This document shows, piece after piece, positions 1 through 13,400 of a stretch of 22,459 nucleotides of DNA. The position numbers and the translations under genes were made by a program. Source of the stretch: Candidatus Omnitrophota bacterium. Lineage in GTDB: Bacteria; Omnitrophota; Koll11; Aquiviventales; Aquiviventaceae. The notes under the pieces were generated by a model. That model was not told the DNA's origin. It saw nothing but the letters and a program-made list of their open reading frames with translations, and ran no database searches. Position 1 is the first letter of the stretch, and each line of letters opens with the position of its first letter. Location of the stretch: the NCBI GenBank assembly GCA_023247285.1, contig JAHFGU010000002.1, positions 31,526 to 53,984 on the forward strand, read 5' to 3'.

Positions 1-1400
1 CGGGAGATCGCCGGGTACATGGAGCGCATGGCCGAAGAGCCTGGCGTGCGGTCAAGGCCCGGCGTGCATGCGGCCTCGGGGCTGCGGCGCGAGCTGCAAG
101 TGCACGGCCGCCTGATGCTCGCGGCCGCGTTGGCGCCGGCCACTAACGGCGCGACGCGCGCGATTGCCGAGAACCCGTATGAACCCGTGATCCAAGATGC
201 GCTCGAGCGGCGCCGGACGGTTGAGTCTGCCTCGCTCCAGGATCACGCGGGGATTCTCTCGCCCCGGCCGTGGTTCCGCGGCGCTACGTTCCTGGTCACG
301 CTGATGCTGGCGACGGGCAGCCTGGTTGCCGTCTTCGGGTTGTCCGCATCGGTGCTGGCCGCAGCAGGCCTGATCGCAGCCGTCGCGGCCGTGGTGGTGG
401 CCGGCTGGCCCATGACCTGGCGGCCTCGATCCGTCCGCGGTCAGCCGAACCGGTGGCTCGATGGGCTGCTGGTGGTGGCTGGGCAGCGGTGGGTGGATCG
501 CGCGCCCGATGCGCATGAACAGGGCATCCGCGCGATGGCCTTCCGCGCCATGGCGCCGGTGCTGGCGATGGGCTTGTACCACACGCTCTACATCGATGGG
601 AATCTCATCGCCTGGCAGGAGACGCTCCATGGCGGCCGGCTGGGCTATTGGTGGCGCACGCTGCGAGACACCGGCATGCTGTTGGAAGTCGAGAACCGCC
701 ACCTGAAGATGCCACAGGACTCGCCTGAGTACCGGGCCGAGGCGCACCGCATCAGCCAACTGCGCCCGCGGGCGCGCGATCTCGTCAGTCGCCGGGCGTT
801 TTGGCGCTTCGAGCGCGAGCTGGAATACACGCGCTTGCTGCTGAAATTCCTGAACAATTGGGGATTCGTCGCGGTGATGCTGTTTGCGCTGAGCCTGGAA
901 ATCGGTTTGGACACGCACAGCCATCTGCTGACCGAATCCGTCAAAGTTTCGCAGGTGTTCAGCCTCACGCCGCAGGTGGCGTCCTCCTCTCTGGGCGGGC
1001 TCCTCTTGCTGGGCACGCTTCTTGCAGGCGTGGGAGTGATCGAGTTCGCCTGGCGGGCGGCGAATCGCGGCTGGCGTCCAAGCCGCCGGCTCATGTTCTG
1101 GGCCACGAATGCGCTGGTCGTGAGCATCGCCTCTACCGGGCTCGGTCTGGCCCAAGACCTCGCGGGGCAGGGAGCGTCGCCGGATGGCGGGGTCTCGGCC
1201 CTCGTGTTTGGGGCCTTACTCGGCGGTTTCATCGGGCTGGCGGCGGCGTTGGTCTATGCCGCGCGCGGCCGGCGGATTTCGAGCCGGCGTCCATTCGCGG
1301 CCGGCGCGGCGCTCATGACTGCCGGCGCAGCGGTTGGCAGCGCGCTGGGGCCCGGGTTCCGAGCGCTGATTCGGGCGCTGCAACCGGCGCCGTATCCCGG
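1..1400 (+). other. N-terminal multi-pass membrane region (about 6-7 helices)
   Basis: This part of the giant protein begins with about 90 mostly helical residues and then holds a hydrophobic pair at about 283-345 and 346-411. A charged, Arg- and Glu-rich soluble stretch follows (about 420-835). More hydrophobic segments lie at about 835-909, 982-1053, 1090-1152 and 1195-1260, with a weaker Ala/Gly-rich one at about 1300-1350. Short Arg-rich loops separate them (for example around 1054-1089 and 1261-1290), as expected for cytoplasmic loops under the positive-inside rule. I recognise no transporter or enzyme family here. The region leads directly into the glycoside-hydrolase-like barrel, so it may place that domain relative to the membrane. 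Whether the last weak segment crosses decides which side the barrel is on, and I cannot settle that by eye. Confidence 0.7.
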
Positions 1401-4400
1401 CTCGCCGCTCATGAAGCCGCGGGATCAAGCGTTCCTTGAAGGCAGCGGCGCCTGGGTCCCCGGCAGCCCGGAGCTGTCGTATCGCGGCGGGGGATGGCGG
1501 GCGGGTGGCACGATCGGCACGACCCCGTGGGGCTACGTCGGCATTGGCACGGTCGGCGACCGCACGCTCGAGCAGCTCACGGCGCTCCCGCCCAGCGTCA
1601 AGACCGTCGGGTTCGACGTGTTCTTCGACTTGCGCGGCGTGTGGTTTGCGAATAGCGACGATGCGACGCCGCTGCGGAGGGATTCCGCTACGTTCGTCGA
1701 TGACGCGCACAAGCTCCGCGTCCGCGACATGAAACTCATTCTCGATGCGATGGCGGCACAGGGCCGCACGGTGGTCTTCAACCTCGTCGACTTCCATGTC
1801 TTCGACCATGCGCAGCCGGTCAACGGTGCTTCCATCGGCGGGCGCAGCGATGCCCTGCTTGATCCCGTGAAACGCCGCCAGCTCATCGAGGAGGTCTTCA
1901 TTCCGTGCCTGAGCGAATTCCGGCGTCATCCGGCGGTGGCCGCGTGGACGATCTTCAACGAGCCGGAGCAAGCGCTGGATCCGCGGGCGGACCGGCGCCA
2001 AGTCACCCCGCAGCAGCTCCAAGAGATCGTGCTGGACATCGTGCAGGCCATGCGGGCTGCCGGCATCGAGCAGCCGCTGGGGGTCAAGAGCGCGGACGTG
2101 GAGTCGATGCTGCAGCTCTGGGCCCCGCTGCGCGCCGCTGACGGGCGGCCGGCGCTTGATTTCCTGGCGCCGGATCACTACCTCTCTGTCCTTCCGCCGT
2201 CGGCCGAGTTCCTGCGGCTGCGCCTGCGCCAGCAGGCGGAGGCGATCGCCGATGCCGATCCGCGGCTGGCCGACCCGGCGGCCCGCGCGGCGTTCATCAC
2301 CGCCTATGTCAACCGCCCGATCGTCCTGGCTGAAATTCCGGCTGACCGGTCGCTCAAAGACCTGCAGCGGCGCGTGATTGCGCCGGAGTGGATCACGCTC
2401 TCCGACTACGTGACGCAGATCAGCCACCTGGACTACGCCGCCGTGTGGATCTGGAGCCTGAACGGCGATGATGGGCACTCCGACCCGCGGGCCGGCCAGC
2501 TCGTCGGCAGTTGGTTGTCGGCCAACGCCGGCCGCGTCACGCGGGAAAGCTGGCTGGATCATCTGCTGGCCAAGCCGCAGCTGGACGAACAGGACCGCCG
2601 CGAGCTGGAGATCCTGCAGCGTCTGCTCCAGCGGACCGACGCGTGGTTCGCGTCGCAGATCGCCGGCATGGAGGCGCAGGTCACGGCGCGCCAAGCGGCG
2701 GTTGACGAAGCCGTGGCTCGGCTCGCGGAGGTGCAGCGCTCCCGCAACCTGAACGCTGAGGAGCAGGCCCGCGTGGCGCTGCTCAAGGCGCAAGGAGAGT
2801 TGGCCTCGGCGATGGCCTACCAAGCGCGCCTGCCGCAGACGCGGGCGTTCTACGCGCAGCACGTCGAATTCATGATGAATCGGGTCCTCGCCGTCCGCCG
2901 CCGCCACGGGCTGGTGAGTGATGCGCGGCCGCGCGTTGAGGGCCCCGCAGTGGCGGCGTCGATAGGGGTGGAGGCGCTGAGGGCCTTCGCGCAGGAGCAG
3001 CATGAAACGGCTGCCTTCGAGCAATTTCTCACGCTGCTGCAGGGGCCGGAGGAGCAGGCGATGGCGCGGATCGAAGAGCTCCGGCGCCTGCTGGCCGCGT
3101 GTCAGTCCTGCCAGCGCGTGATGGATGAGCTTGCCGAGCGCGGCACGCCCCAGGAGCGGGCCCTCGTGGCTCGTGCGCGCGCGCCACAACCAGCGGCCGC
3201 GGCGTTGCCGGCCAGCGCAGAGCCAGTCCGGGTGGCGACAGGGCAAGCGCCATTGATGTTGAGCGCGCGCGAGGGTATCCGTCAGGTGAAAGCGGCCATC
3301 GAACGCGCGGTGGCTGGAGACTCGCAGCGATGGCTTATCATTGTGCGAGTTGATGGAATGACGTTCGGCGTTGGGAAGTCCACGTTTGTTAAGACGATGG
3401 TGGATGCCCTGCGAATACCGGGGACCTCTATCGAAAATATGGAGGATCCTGCAACATCAGCTGGAGAGGGTCCCATCACGATCCTGGTGGGGCAGGGATG
3501 GGGCTACCTCGGGACCCAGCTCCATAAACGAGAGCGCTCCCTCTCCCGAACGACACTGCTCACGGTTTATCTGGCAAGCACAGGGGAAACAGAGGAGACC
3601 GTGGGAGAGGAACACGAGCGCACAGAAGCCATCCATAAGCACGCAGACTTTATCATTCGGGCGCCGCAAGCTGACGGATTGTCTATTGAAGAAATGCGCG
3701 CGCTCTGGGCTGGCGTTTCGCCGCAGCAGCCCTTCTCCGGCAACGTACTTGAGACGACCGCCGGTCAAGTGCGGGAGCTGACCAGCGCGTGGGATTCCAG
3801 CGATCGAGTGCGCATCGCCGAGTTGATTCAGGAGGTCCTGGAGGATCAGCCGGTGCGCGACCCCGAGTACTACATTGATAGTGAGCTGCGCGCGGAGGGT
3901 GAGCGGAAGCAGGCCGAACGGTTCGAAGACGTGCTCAAGCGCTACCGATTCGGGCCGTGGAGCGCGCTGCCTCCGGAGCAGGCCTCAGGGTACTTGACCT
4001 GTGTCGCGAACATCATCGGCCGCGCCTACTGGACCGCGACACCCTCGATCGAAGTGGCGGCCTTGCGAGCGGCGGTGACCGCGGCAGCGCGGGCGGCCGT
4101 GGATGACCCTGCTCAGCACCCGCTCACGCTGCAGGAGGCGGCTGCCACTGTGCCAGCCGGGACCCCATTGCGCCATGCGCTCGATGCCCTCGCCGACATC
4201 CACCATGCGCGCGGCATCGTGGACGGGGAAGACATCGAGGCCGTCAGTCACCGGTTCACGCTCATCGACGCCGAGCAGACGGCCCTCACCCTCGCGGTCC
4301 AGCCCGGCCAAGGGAGCAGCGGCGCCGGCAACGAAACATCCGAACCACAGGGCAACGAGTCGCTGCTCATCGCCGGCGAGGGGCGTGTGTACGGCATCGC

Positions 4401-7400
4401 GGGGGCGAGCGGGTTCATCGGGGGCGCCTTCGCGCGGCACGTCGGTGCACAGGGTCACTCCGGGCTGCTCATCGACCGCTCGGCGGAGCGCCTGGACCAG
4501 CGCGGCGTGCCCGGCGATCGGATCGTCGGGGATATCCTCGACCCGGCCGTCGTGCAGCGGCTCGTGGAGGCCTCCAATGTCGTGCTCTACAACGCCGGCC
4601 CGAACGATCGCCAGAGCGCGCAGGAGGATCCGGTCGAGGCCTTCGCGGTGCATGCGCTGGGTGCTTTGCGGGTGGCCCGAGCGGTGCGGGGCACCGGCAA
4701 GCGCCTGATCTACGTCTCCACGCAGGAAGTCTACGATGCCGGCGGGGTGTCGCGGTGGATCGACGACCAGGAATCAGTGAAGCCGGTGAAGGAGGATGCC
4801 GTCCTGCCGAAGTTCCTGCCGGGTGAGCTGAATCCTGACGGCAGCGTGCGGTTGCCGGGAACCACGTTGGGCAATTGGCTGCGCGATGCGCAGGCCGCGT
4901 TCGCGCTCTATGATGGCGAGTATCCGGATGCCACCCCTGGAGAGGTACGCGCCTTCACCCGCAGGTACCTGGAGTACCACCCGCTGCCGGCGGATGCGCG
5001 GCAGACCTTCCCCCTCGCCAAGTATGTGGGCGAACGCCTGGTCCTCTCGGTGCTGGCGCGCTCGCATCAGTGCACGGTGGCCCGGCTGTCGAATGTCTAC
5101 GGGCCCGAGGACACCTCGAACAGCCGCGTGCCGCTGTTTGCCCGCACGATGCTCCGCAATCAGCCCCTAACCGGAAGCACCATGTCGGTGTGGAATGACC
5201 GCCGCAACTACCTCTATATCGACGACCTGGTGCGCATCCTCTATCAGTTGGGCTCGCTCAAGAGCCCGCCGGCGCTCCTCAATATCGCCGGTTCGGAATT
5301 GATCGACACCGCGCCGAACGCCAGCGGAACGGGCTTAATTGATCGCATCCAGCGGTTGACCGGCTACGACAATGTCATCGAAGTGTCCGGTCAAGCCCGC
5401 GAGCTGCCGCTCGACACCACCCTCCTGCGCAAGACCATCGGCCGCCGCTTCCAGTTCACCTCGCTTGACGAGGGGCTCGCGCCCACCATCGCCTGGTACC
5501 GCCAGCAGGAAGGCCAGCTCCCGCCCGGCCAACCCCGCAACCTCGGCTCGGCGGCGCATGATTCGTCAAACCAGCCGCCCATGGATCAGGTGATGGAGAG
5601 CTGGCTGGGAGAAACGTCTTTCGACGCAGCGCGCGCGGCGCAGGGTGTCGCAGATGAGCTTAACGCCCTCCTCAACCGGATCGATGAGGAAGGCAATCAA
5701 GCGCGGCTCGCGCAAGCCTTCGTGGCGATGGCCAACCTCATCCGCGGGCCGGACGCGGCGCCAGCCCGCCAGGCTGCACTGGCGGCATGTCGGTTGGTCC
5801 TTCAGCAACATCCGTACGAGCAACTTTCCTCCATCATTAACGCCCTCGGTCCGCAAGGCAATCCGCAAGAAAACGTGGTCGTCCACGAGTTGTCCGTCCT
5901 CTTGCAGGAAGCCGCCACTGGTGTGCCCCAGCCTGACCTGACCCGCTCCTATGCTGTCGTCATGGCGGGTGGCGCCAGCTCGCGATTCTTCCCGGCGAAC
6001 AAGATCTTCGCGGATCCCACGGGGGCGGGCCGAACCATGATCCAGCAGGCCTTCGACCGTGCGACCGGTGCGATCGATGAGGGGCCGTTTAAGGCGTTCA
6101 TGCCCACGGATCATTTCTTCATTATCACTGGCAAGGATTATCAAGCCGAGATGGGTCGCCAGCTTGACCGCGTCCCCCCTGAGAACATTTTGGTCGAGCC
6201 CGGCCGGCGCAACACGTGGCCCGCGATCCTCTGGACCATGGCGCACATCCGCCGGGATGATCCGAGCGCCACGATGGCGGTCCTCACGGGCGATCATGTG
6301 ATCCGTGACGTGCCTGCATTTCGCCTGGCGCTCGCTCGGGCCATCGCGGTGGCCCAGCAGACCCCATCCATCGTGACCATCGGGATTGTGCCGTCCAGTG
6401 TGCCGCGCGAATGGACAGGATTCGGCGCGATTCGGGCCAGCACCGAGCCGAGTATCTTTGGCGATCAAGTCCTGCCCCTGGAATCGTTCGAGGAGAAACC
6501 CAGTGATCAGCGGGCCGAAACCATGATCGCCATGATGACCGGACAGGGGATCCGGTTTTTCTGGAATTCCGGCATGTACGTCTTCGGCATCAAGACTGCG
6601 GAAGAAGCCTTGCGGCGGTACCAGCCGGCGATGTTCAACACCTACGCGAAGATGTGCGACGCGATCACCCGTGGCGATACCGGGGAGGCCGCGTGGCTGT
6701 TTAACCGGCTGCCCAGCAAGATCGAACATCCGCTGGAGTCGGGGGAGCAGGCGGATGATTCCATCGACTACGCCATCTCGATGCCTGCGACGTTGGACCA
6801 TGAGAAGACGCGGATTCAGATGTACGTGATTCCGGGTCAGTTCTTCTGGGTCGATCTCGGCAGTTGGGACGCGCTGCGCAAGGTCACGCCTGCGGATGCG
6901 CAAGGCAATGTCACCGTCGGCGATGTGCAGCTGCGCGACACGGCCAACTCAATTCTTGTAGCTGAGCCCGGGCTGCGCATTGAGGCCAGCGGCCTTGAGG
7001 GCACGGTCGTCGTCCAGGGGACGGATGGCACAGTCTTGGTGATCCCTGCAACAAAGGCGCAGGAGGTCAAGCAGCTCTTTGAGGCGGTGAAGAAAGCGGC
7101 GGCCGGGCAAGATGTGTTGCTCGATTGCTCCAACTGCATCACGCGCAAGGATGGCGGGCGGATCACCGCGCTGGGCGTGTCCAACTTAGAGATCGTGAAG
7201 CGGGGCAATACGGTGACCGTGCGGTCGCTGGCTGGTTCGGAAGCCTTGCCCGCGTTCTTCTCCGCGGCCGAGCGCGAGGCTGCGACGATCGATGCGCGCG
7301 GCAACATCCTGGTGGCCGAAGCGGATCAGGGCATCAACGCGCAGGATGTTTCGGACCTGATCGTCATGCACCGCAAAGACGGCACAGCACTCGTGCTGCC

Positions 7401-10400
7401 GAAGAATCGGGCGCAGGATGCCGATCGGCTGCTCGAGGCGGTCAAGAAAGCCGGCCATCGGGAGAACGTCGCGCTGGACTGCGCCAATTGTCTGGTCTTC
7501 GCCACGGCGGGCCGGATCGCGGCGCTGGGCCTCTCGAACATGGCGATTGTGCGTCACGGGGACTCGGTGACCGTGCATCCGAACTGGCTCAGCGCTCCGC
7601 CCAAGCCGCTGACATTCGGCACGAGCGCGCTGCGGGACTACGTGAAGTTCATGACGGATCTGGAGGTCTACATCAGCACGCGCGGCTATATCGAGTACCT
7701 CATCGCGACAGGCGACATCCAGCGGGGCGAGGCGGTCCCGATCGCGGGCGATCTGCGCATCACAGACCCGGACACAGGGCTCTCGAGCACCCCGCGCATC
7801 GCCGAAGCCGTCGCCGCCGCCATCCGGGACTCCGGCTGCCAGGTGGCGAACTATGGCAACATCCCGACCCCGGCGCTGGCCTACTACGCAACCCTGGAGG
7901 TCCGTGATCCGACGACCGGTGCCATCATCAAACCCAAGATGGCGAGCCTCATGATCACCGGCAGCCATATCCCGGCGAACAGGAACGGCATCAAGTTCTA
8001 CAAGAAGTCGGGCGAGGTGCTCAAAGACGATGAGGCGCCCATCCTGGAGCATATGGCACAGGCCCGCGCGCAGGAATACGCCAAGGGTGCTGACGGCACG
8101 CTCTTCAACGAGCAGGGCATGCTCAAACAGCCGCAGCCCTTGGTGGAGCCGGTGGAGCCCGCGGCGGTGCGCGCGTATGTCCAGCGGTATCTCGGCGTCT
8201 TCAGCGCTCCCCAGCAGCCACGCCCGCTCGCCGGCAAGCGGATCGTGGTCTATCAGCACTCCGCGGTGGGGCGCGATATCGATGTCGCGGTGCTTGGCGG
8301 CCTGAGGGCCCTCCGTGCGCTTCGGCAACAGCGTGAAGCGGCTGGGGATTCATCCGCCGTCCAGGAGATCGGCGCGCTGATCGAGGCCCTCAACGACCTG
8401 CCAGGCATTGAGGACGGCCTTGGAGCCGACGTCATTGCCGTCGACCGCGCCGCGCGCGGCGTGTTTGTGCCGATCGATACCGAGGCGATTAAACCGCACG
8501 ACCTGAAAAAGTTCCGCCAACTGGCGCACGAGTACCAGCCTTTTGCCAGCGTGTCGACGGACGGGGACGCGGACCGGCCGTTTGTCGTGGACGAGCAGGG
8601 CACGTTCCACCGCGGGGATGTCCTGGGTGTCGTGACCTCGCAGTACCTGGGCGTGCGCCACTTTGCCATCCCCGACACGGCCAGCAGCGCCGTGGACCGC
8701 CAGTTCGCGCAGGACGGGATTGCGCTGGTCCGCACCGACGTCGGCTCGCCTTACGTGATCAAGGCGATGAACGACCTGATCGCCAATGGGGCTGAGCGCG
8801 TGGCCGGTTGCGAGGTCAACGGCGGCTATCTGACCGGGGATGACTTTTCGGTGAACGGGTATACCCTGACCGCGCTGCCCACCCGTGACGCCCTGCTGCC
8901 GATCCTCTCGGCGCTGAGGTTGGCAGATGCGCGCAACGTGCCGGTCTCCGAGCTGTTCGCCACGCTGCCCCAGCGGGCTACGCAAGCCAGCTTGATGGAC
9001 CACTTTGCCCAGAAGACGGCCAACGAAATCACGCGGATGTTTGCCGCGTCCGATTCCCGCGTCACGCAGGTGATGTTCACCAGCGACGGCGGTCTGGAGG
9101 TCCTGCGGAAGGATGAGACGACAGAACGCGTGGATGCGACGCATCCGCTTGCGCGCGAGATGTGGGCGAAGAAAGCCGCCCTGGAGCGGTTCTTCACGCC
9201 GGCGGATGGGTTCGGCCCCATCAAGCGGATCCGTAGCCTGACGCCCACGCTTGGCGTGAAACTGTTCTTTGATAATGCCACCGAGGACCTTGCCCACCTG
9301 CGGGCCTCTGGCAATGCCGACCAGTTCCGCATCTACTCCGAGAGCGGTCCGCAAGACCGCGCGGACGAGATCGTCCGCCTGGCGCTCGCCGAGCCCAACG
9401 GCATCTACCGCCGCATCGAACGCGCCATGCCGCAGCTCAGGGAGGAATTGGGGGCCAAGGACCGGACGCCGAAGATCTTTCCGCTGCATCGCGACCAGAT
9501 CGTGGCGAAGCTCTCGCAGGGATTCGAGCCGGTGACAGCCTTAGGGCGCGAGGTCGCAGGATGGGTGGATCGCGACTCGGCCAGGGCCATCCGCTTGATG
9601 AGCACCTTCAGCAGCGGCGCGGGCAGCCCGGTGTTTCAGCAAGAGACGTGGGTGCCGGATCCTGCGACCCTGGCGGATGCCGAGCGCGAACGGCTCGCGC
9701 GATTCCTGTTGCTGTACTTCTACGGCCGCCAGTTGGCGTTTGGCGTCAGCCGCATCGATATCCAAGCCTCGCACGCGTCGCCGGGGTTGTCGGCGATGCT
9801 GGGCGAAGTGAGTGCGACGTTGCGGGCAGGGGGGGAGCGGGGGTACGGGGCCATTCCGACGGCGCTGGCCACCGTGCACAACGAGCGGGGGCTGCAGATC
9901 ACGCTGACCCAGCAGTTGAGCGACTTCACGCTGTCGGTGGCGCCACTTGATGTGGTGGTCTTCGGTCGGGTCACGGACGGCGCCGCGGGGCGGCAGCTTG
10001 TCGAGCGGGCCCGTCAGCAGATGGGGATGGTGCCGGTGCGCCTCCATCTGGCATCCGAGCTGGCTGCCGATGATCCCCTGGCCCAGCGCTTTGGCCAGAG
10101 TCTTGGCGCGGTGTACTTGGCGGTCCAGGCACTGGAGGAGAAGAAAGGCCGCCCGGTCCCGGCCGACCGCCTTGGCGAACTGAAGCAGCGGCTGGCCGAC
10201 ACTCGGGGCACCGTGATCGGCTTGGACGTGGGCGGCACTGACGTGAAGCTCATGGTCTTTCATGATGGGAAGCTTGTGCTCGAAAAAGAGCACAACTGGC
10301 GGCCGAAGACCTTCACCGCGTCGGATCAGTACCTGGAGCATCTTGAGACGCTGGTGCGCTTCGCGATGGCCCAGCTCTACCTGGATACGAGGGAAGGCGG

Positions 10401-13400
10401 AGCCGGCCCGGCATTTACCGATGCGCTGGCTCGCGCGACGCCGCGTGAGCGGCTTCAGGCGCTGGTGCAAGAGACCGAAGCGCGGGTCGGGAAAGCGGCA
10501 TTTGAGCAGTTCACCGCCGAGCACCTTCAAGCGATCGGCATGGGGTGGCCGGATGTGATTCTGCACGGCTTGCCGACAGGGGTTGCGCGCGCCAAGACGC
10601 CAAACCTCTCTGACGCGGAAGTCAAACGGCTGGGGCTGCTGCTCAAAGACGGCCTGCCGGCGCGCTTCAACCATATCCCGGTGGTTGTCGCCAATGACGG
10701 GGCGATTGGCGCGCTGTACGGCGCGGTCCAATTGGGCCACGGCCACGTGCTGGCCGCCAGCCTGGGCACGAGTTTCGGAACAGGTTACGTCGATGGGCAG
10801 GGGATGATCCCCGATATGCCCTGGTACCTGGGCCATTTCGTCGTGAGCCTTGCGCCCGGTGCCGCGCACACCCAGACCGGCGTTGAGGGAACCGCGCAAC
10901 AGCACCTCTCCCAGCAGGGGGTCCTCCGGCTGCTGGATGAGCTGGGCCGCGAGGGCCTCATCGAGCTCAGCGAGTTTCCGGCGGACCCGCAAGCGCGTCT
11001 TGAAAAGGTCTTGGCTGACGCGGAACACGGCGAGCCATACGCGCAGGCCATCGTGGAGATGCTCAGCCGCTATCTGGCAACGGCGTTCACCGAAGTGGTC
11101 CCCTATTTCAGCGGCTGGGCCAAGCCTGCATTCACTCAGCCGGCGCCCGACGCGCTGCGGGCGGCCATGCGAGCGGCCGCGCGCTCACGGGCCCAGACCA
11201 TTGCGGATGAGGCGCACGTCCCCGTGATTGGCTGGGCGAGCGGGATCATGACGGGTGCCCAGCTGAAAGAGGCGGTGGCGCTGAACACCATAGGCTACGA
11301 TGCCGCTACAGAGCAGTGGTACTTTTTCGGTGTCTCCGGCGGCAGCGGGCTGCCTGAGGGGCGCGCCTCAGCGGCGGCGACGCAACCGGGCAATGGCCTG
11401 CGCGCGCTGCAGCGCGCCCGCGAGATCGCGCAGCTTGCGGAGCAGTTGCAGGCCCAAGGGCTGCGCCCGACGGTCAATGGCAAGGCGCTGGCGTCGCTCT
11501 CCCCTGAGGAGCTTGGCCCGCATCTGAAGGGATTCAGCGCGTTGAGAAATCTGGATGACGCGGCGCTGGTTCTCTCATCGATGCTCGAGGTCTCACGGGG
11601 CCGCGCGCCGCCAGGCTGGGACGCCGAGACCGTTAAGACGCTCTACCAAGGCCTCTTTGAACGCGACACTTTCCTGCAGACCAGCTTTACGCCGCAGCGG
11701 CCGCTGCGGCTCATCCTCTTCCGGGGCGGCCGCGCCGCAGCCGAGTTCACCAAGTGGTTGAAGGACCTGCCGCACGTCGTATTGACCATCATCGTCGCCG
11801 GCACCGATGACGGCCGCAGCTGGCGCCGCGCGGCCCGCCTGTTCAACGCCACCGGGGTGCCGGATGCCGGTAAAGCGTTGCTCGACCTCGCGAATGACAA
11901 GCACGTATACGATGCGCTGAACATGCGGCTGGACGAGGAACCGGGCCTGGAGCAGGAACTGCTGAAGCTGGTCTTCAAGATACGCGAGGGCATGGGCGAG
12001 ACGCTCAGCCTGCACGATCGTGACGCGCACCAGCACCTCCTTCAAGAGCGGGGCGTCGAGCTCAGCCCGCAGGTGCGCCAGCTCTATGAGCGCATCATGG
12101 AGATTGACCAGGCGGGCAAGCGAGCGCGTCTCATCTACTATCTGGACCAGTTCCTCAAGACGTATCCGAAGTTTACGCCTCCGTCACCGTCCCCGGCCTT
12201 CTCGTTTGACAAGATCCCTCTCCGCTCGGTGGTGTTGGTGGGCGCGGCCTGGTACCACGGCGGCCAGCGGAATCCGGCGTGGCAAACCGCGGTGGATGAG
12301 GTGGGCAAACTGCTGGACATCGGGCCCCACCGCGTGCTCTTCCCGACCTTTGAGCGGCTGCACCTAGTGGCCTTAAAGAAGGATGGGACCGTCCACTTCA
12401 GCGAATCCAGCATCAATGAGATGTCGAGTCGCGACAAGATCATCGCCGAGTTCCTCATGGACGAGGCGCCTGATGTGGCCGCCGTGACGCAGCAGCTGCA
12501 GGCCATGGGCATTGTCCTGCAGCGGCTCCCCGAGGAGGAGCTGAAACCGCTGGGAGCGGGTGACGGGCTGCGGCAAGAGGTGGACGAAACCGCGCGGCGG
12601 ATCGCCGACCCAGATCCGCGCGCCATCCAGCGATTGGCGGTATGGTTTGCGGCGCGCTCGCGCACCGCCGAATCATCACAGAACGGAATCGTGCGGGCAG
12701 CGCCCGACGCGGTCGCAGCATTGGGACAGGCTGACATGGTGGCGTATGGCAATACCACCGTCCAGACCAATATCTTCCCGGCGCTGATCGTGCCTGGGAT
12801 CGCGCGGTCGATCGCCGGGAATCACGACGCGGTCAAGGTCCAGTTTGCGAACCCCACGCTCGAGCCAAGCGATCCGCCGCAGACGACCGCGCTCGACATG
12901 GCCGAGCAGCTCATTCGCTTCGCCCGCAGCGGCGAGGATGGGGCGCCCGCAGCGGCCTACCTCAACTACACCATCGGCCGGGGAGACAACTTCGACAAGC
13001 TCGATGAGGCTCGCCGTTCAGAGGAATCGAAGCGGCAGCGGCCTCCCAAAACCTACACCCCATTCAACGCCGAGCAGATCATGCAGGCGTTCGGCGGCCA
13101 GGTGATGCCGGTGCCACTGAACCTCGAGAAGGCAGAGGCCGTCTTGCAACAGACGAAGGATTATAAATCTCAGATTCCGGAGTTTGGCTTCTACGAACCG
13201 CAGGTGATGGTCGAGACGCTGCTGGGGCTGCGTGCGGTGAGCGCCACCGGGTTCCAGCTCACCGCTGATGGCTCGCTGATTGCCACTCCCGATGGGCGGT
13301 GGGTCAAGCCGGTAGAGTCCCTCCTGGCGGTGTACCACGCGGCAAAGGAAGTCAGCGCCGCGTTCGGGCATAGCGCGGCACCCATTCAGCGTGGCGTGCT

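Noticed and set aside
52..1155. A 367-codon minus-strand open frame
   Set aside because: It lies opposite the membrane segments of the giant protein and its product is a compositionally biased Arg/Gln/His/Pro-rich sequence without a domain.
7125..7907. A 260-codon plus-strand open frame in another frame
   Set aside because: It overlaps the guanylyltransferase tail and the start of the mutase, both clearly coded in frame +1. Its translation is Arg/Gly-rich and unrecognisable.
10201..11340. A canonical zinc-binding ROK kinase or repressor
   Set aside because: The CxCGxxGC zinc motif is absent and there is no helix-turn-helix domain in front, so only a general ROK/ASKHA-like kinase is called.
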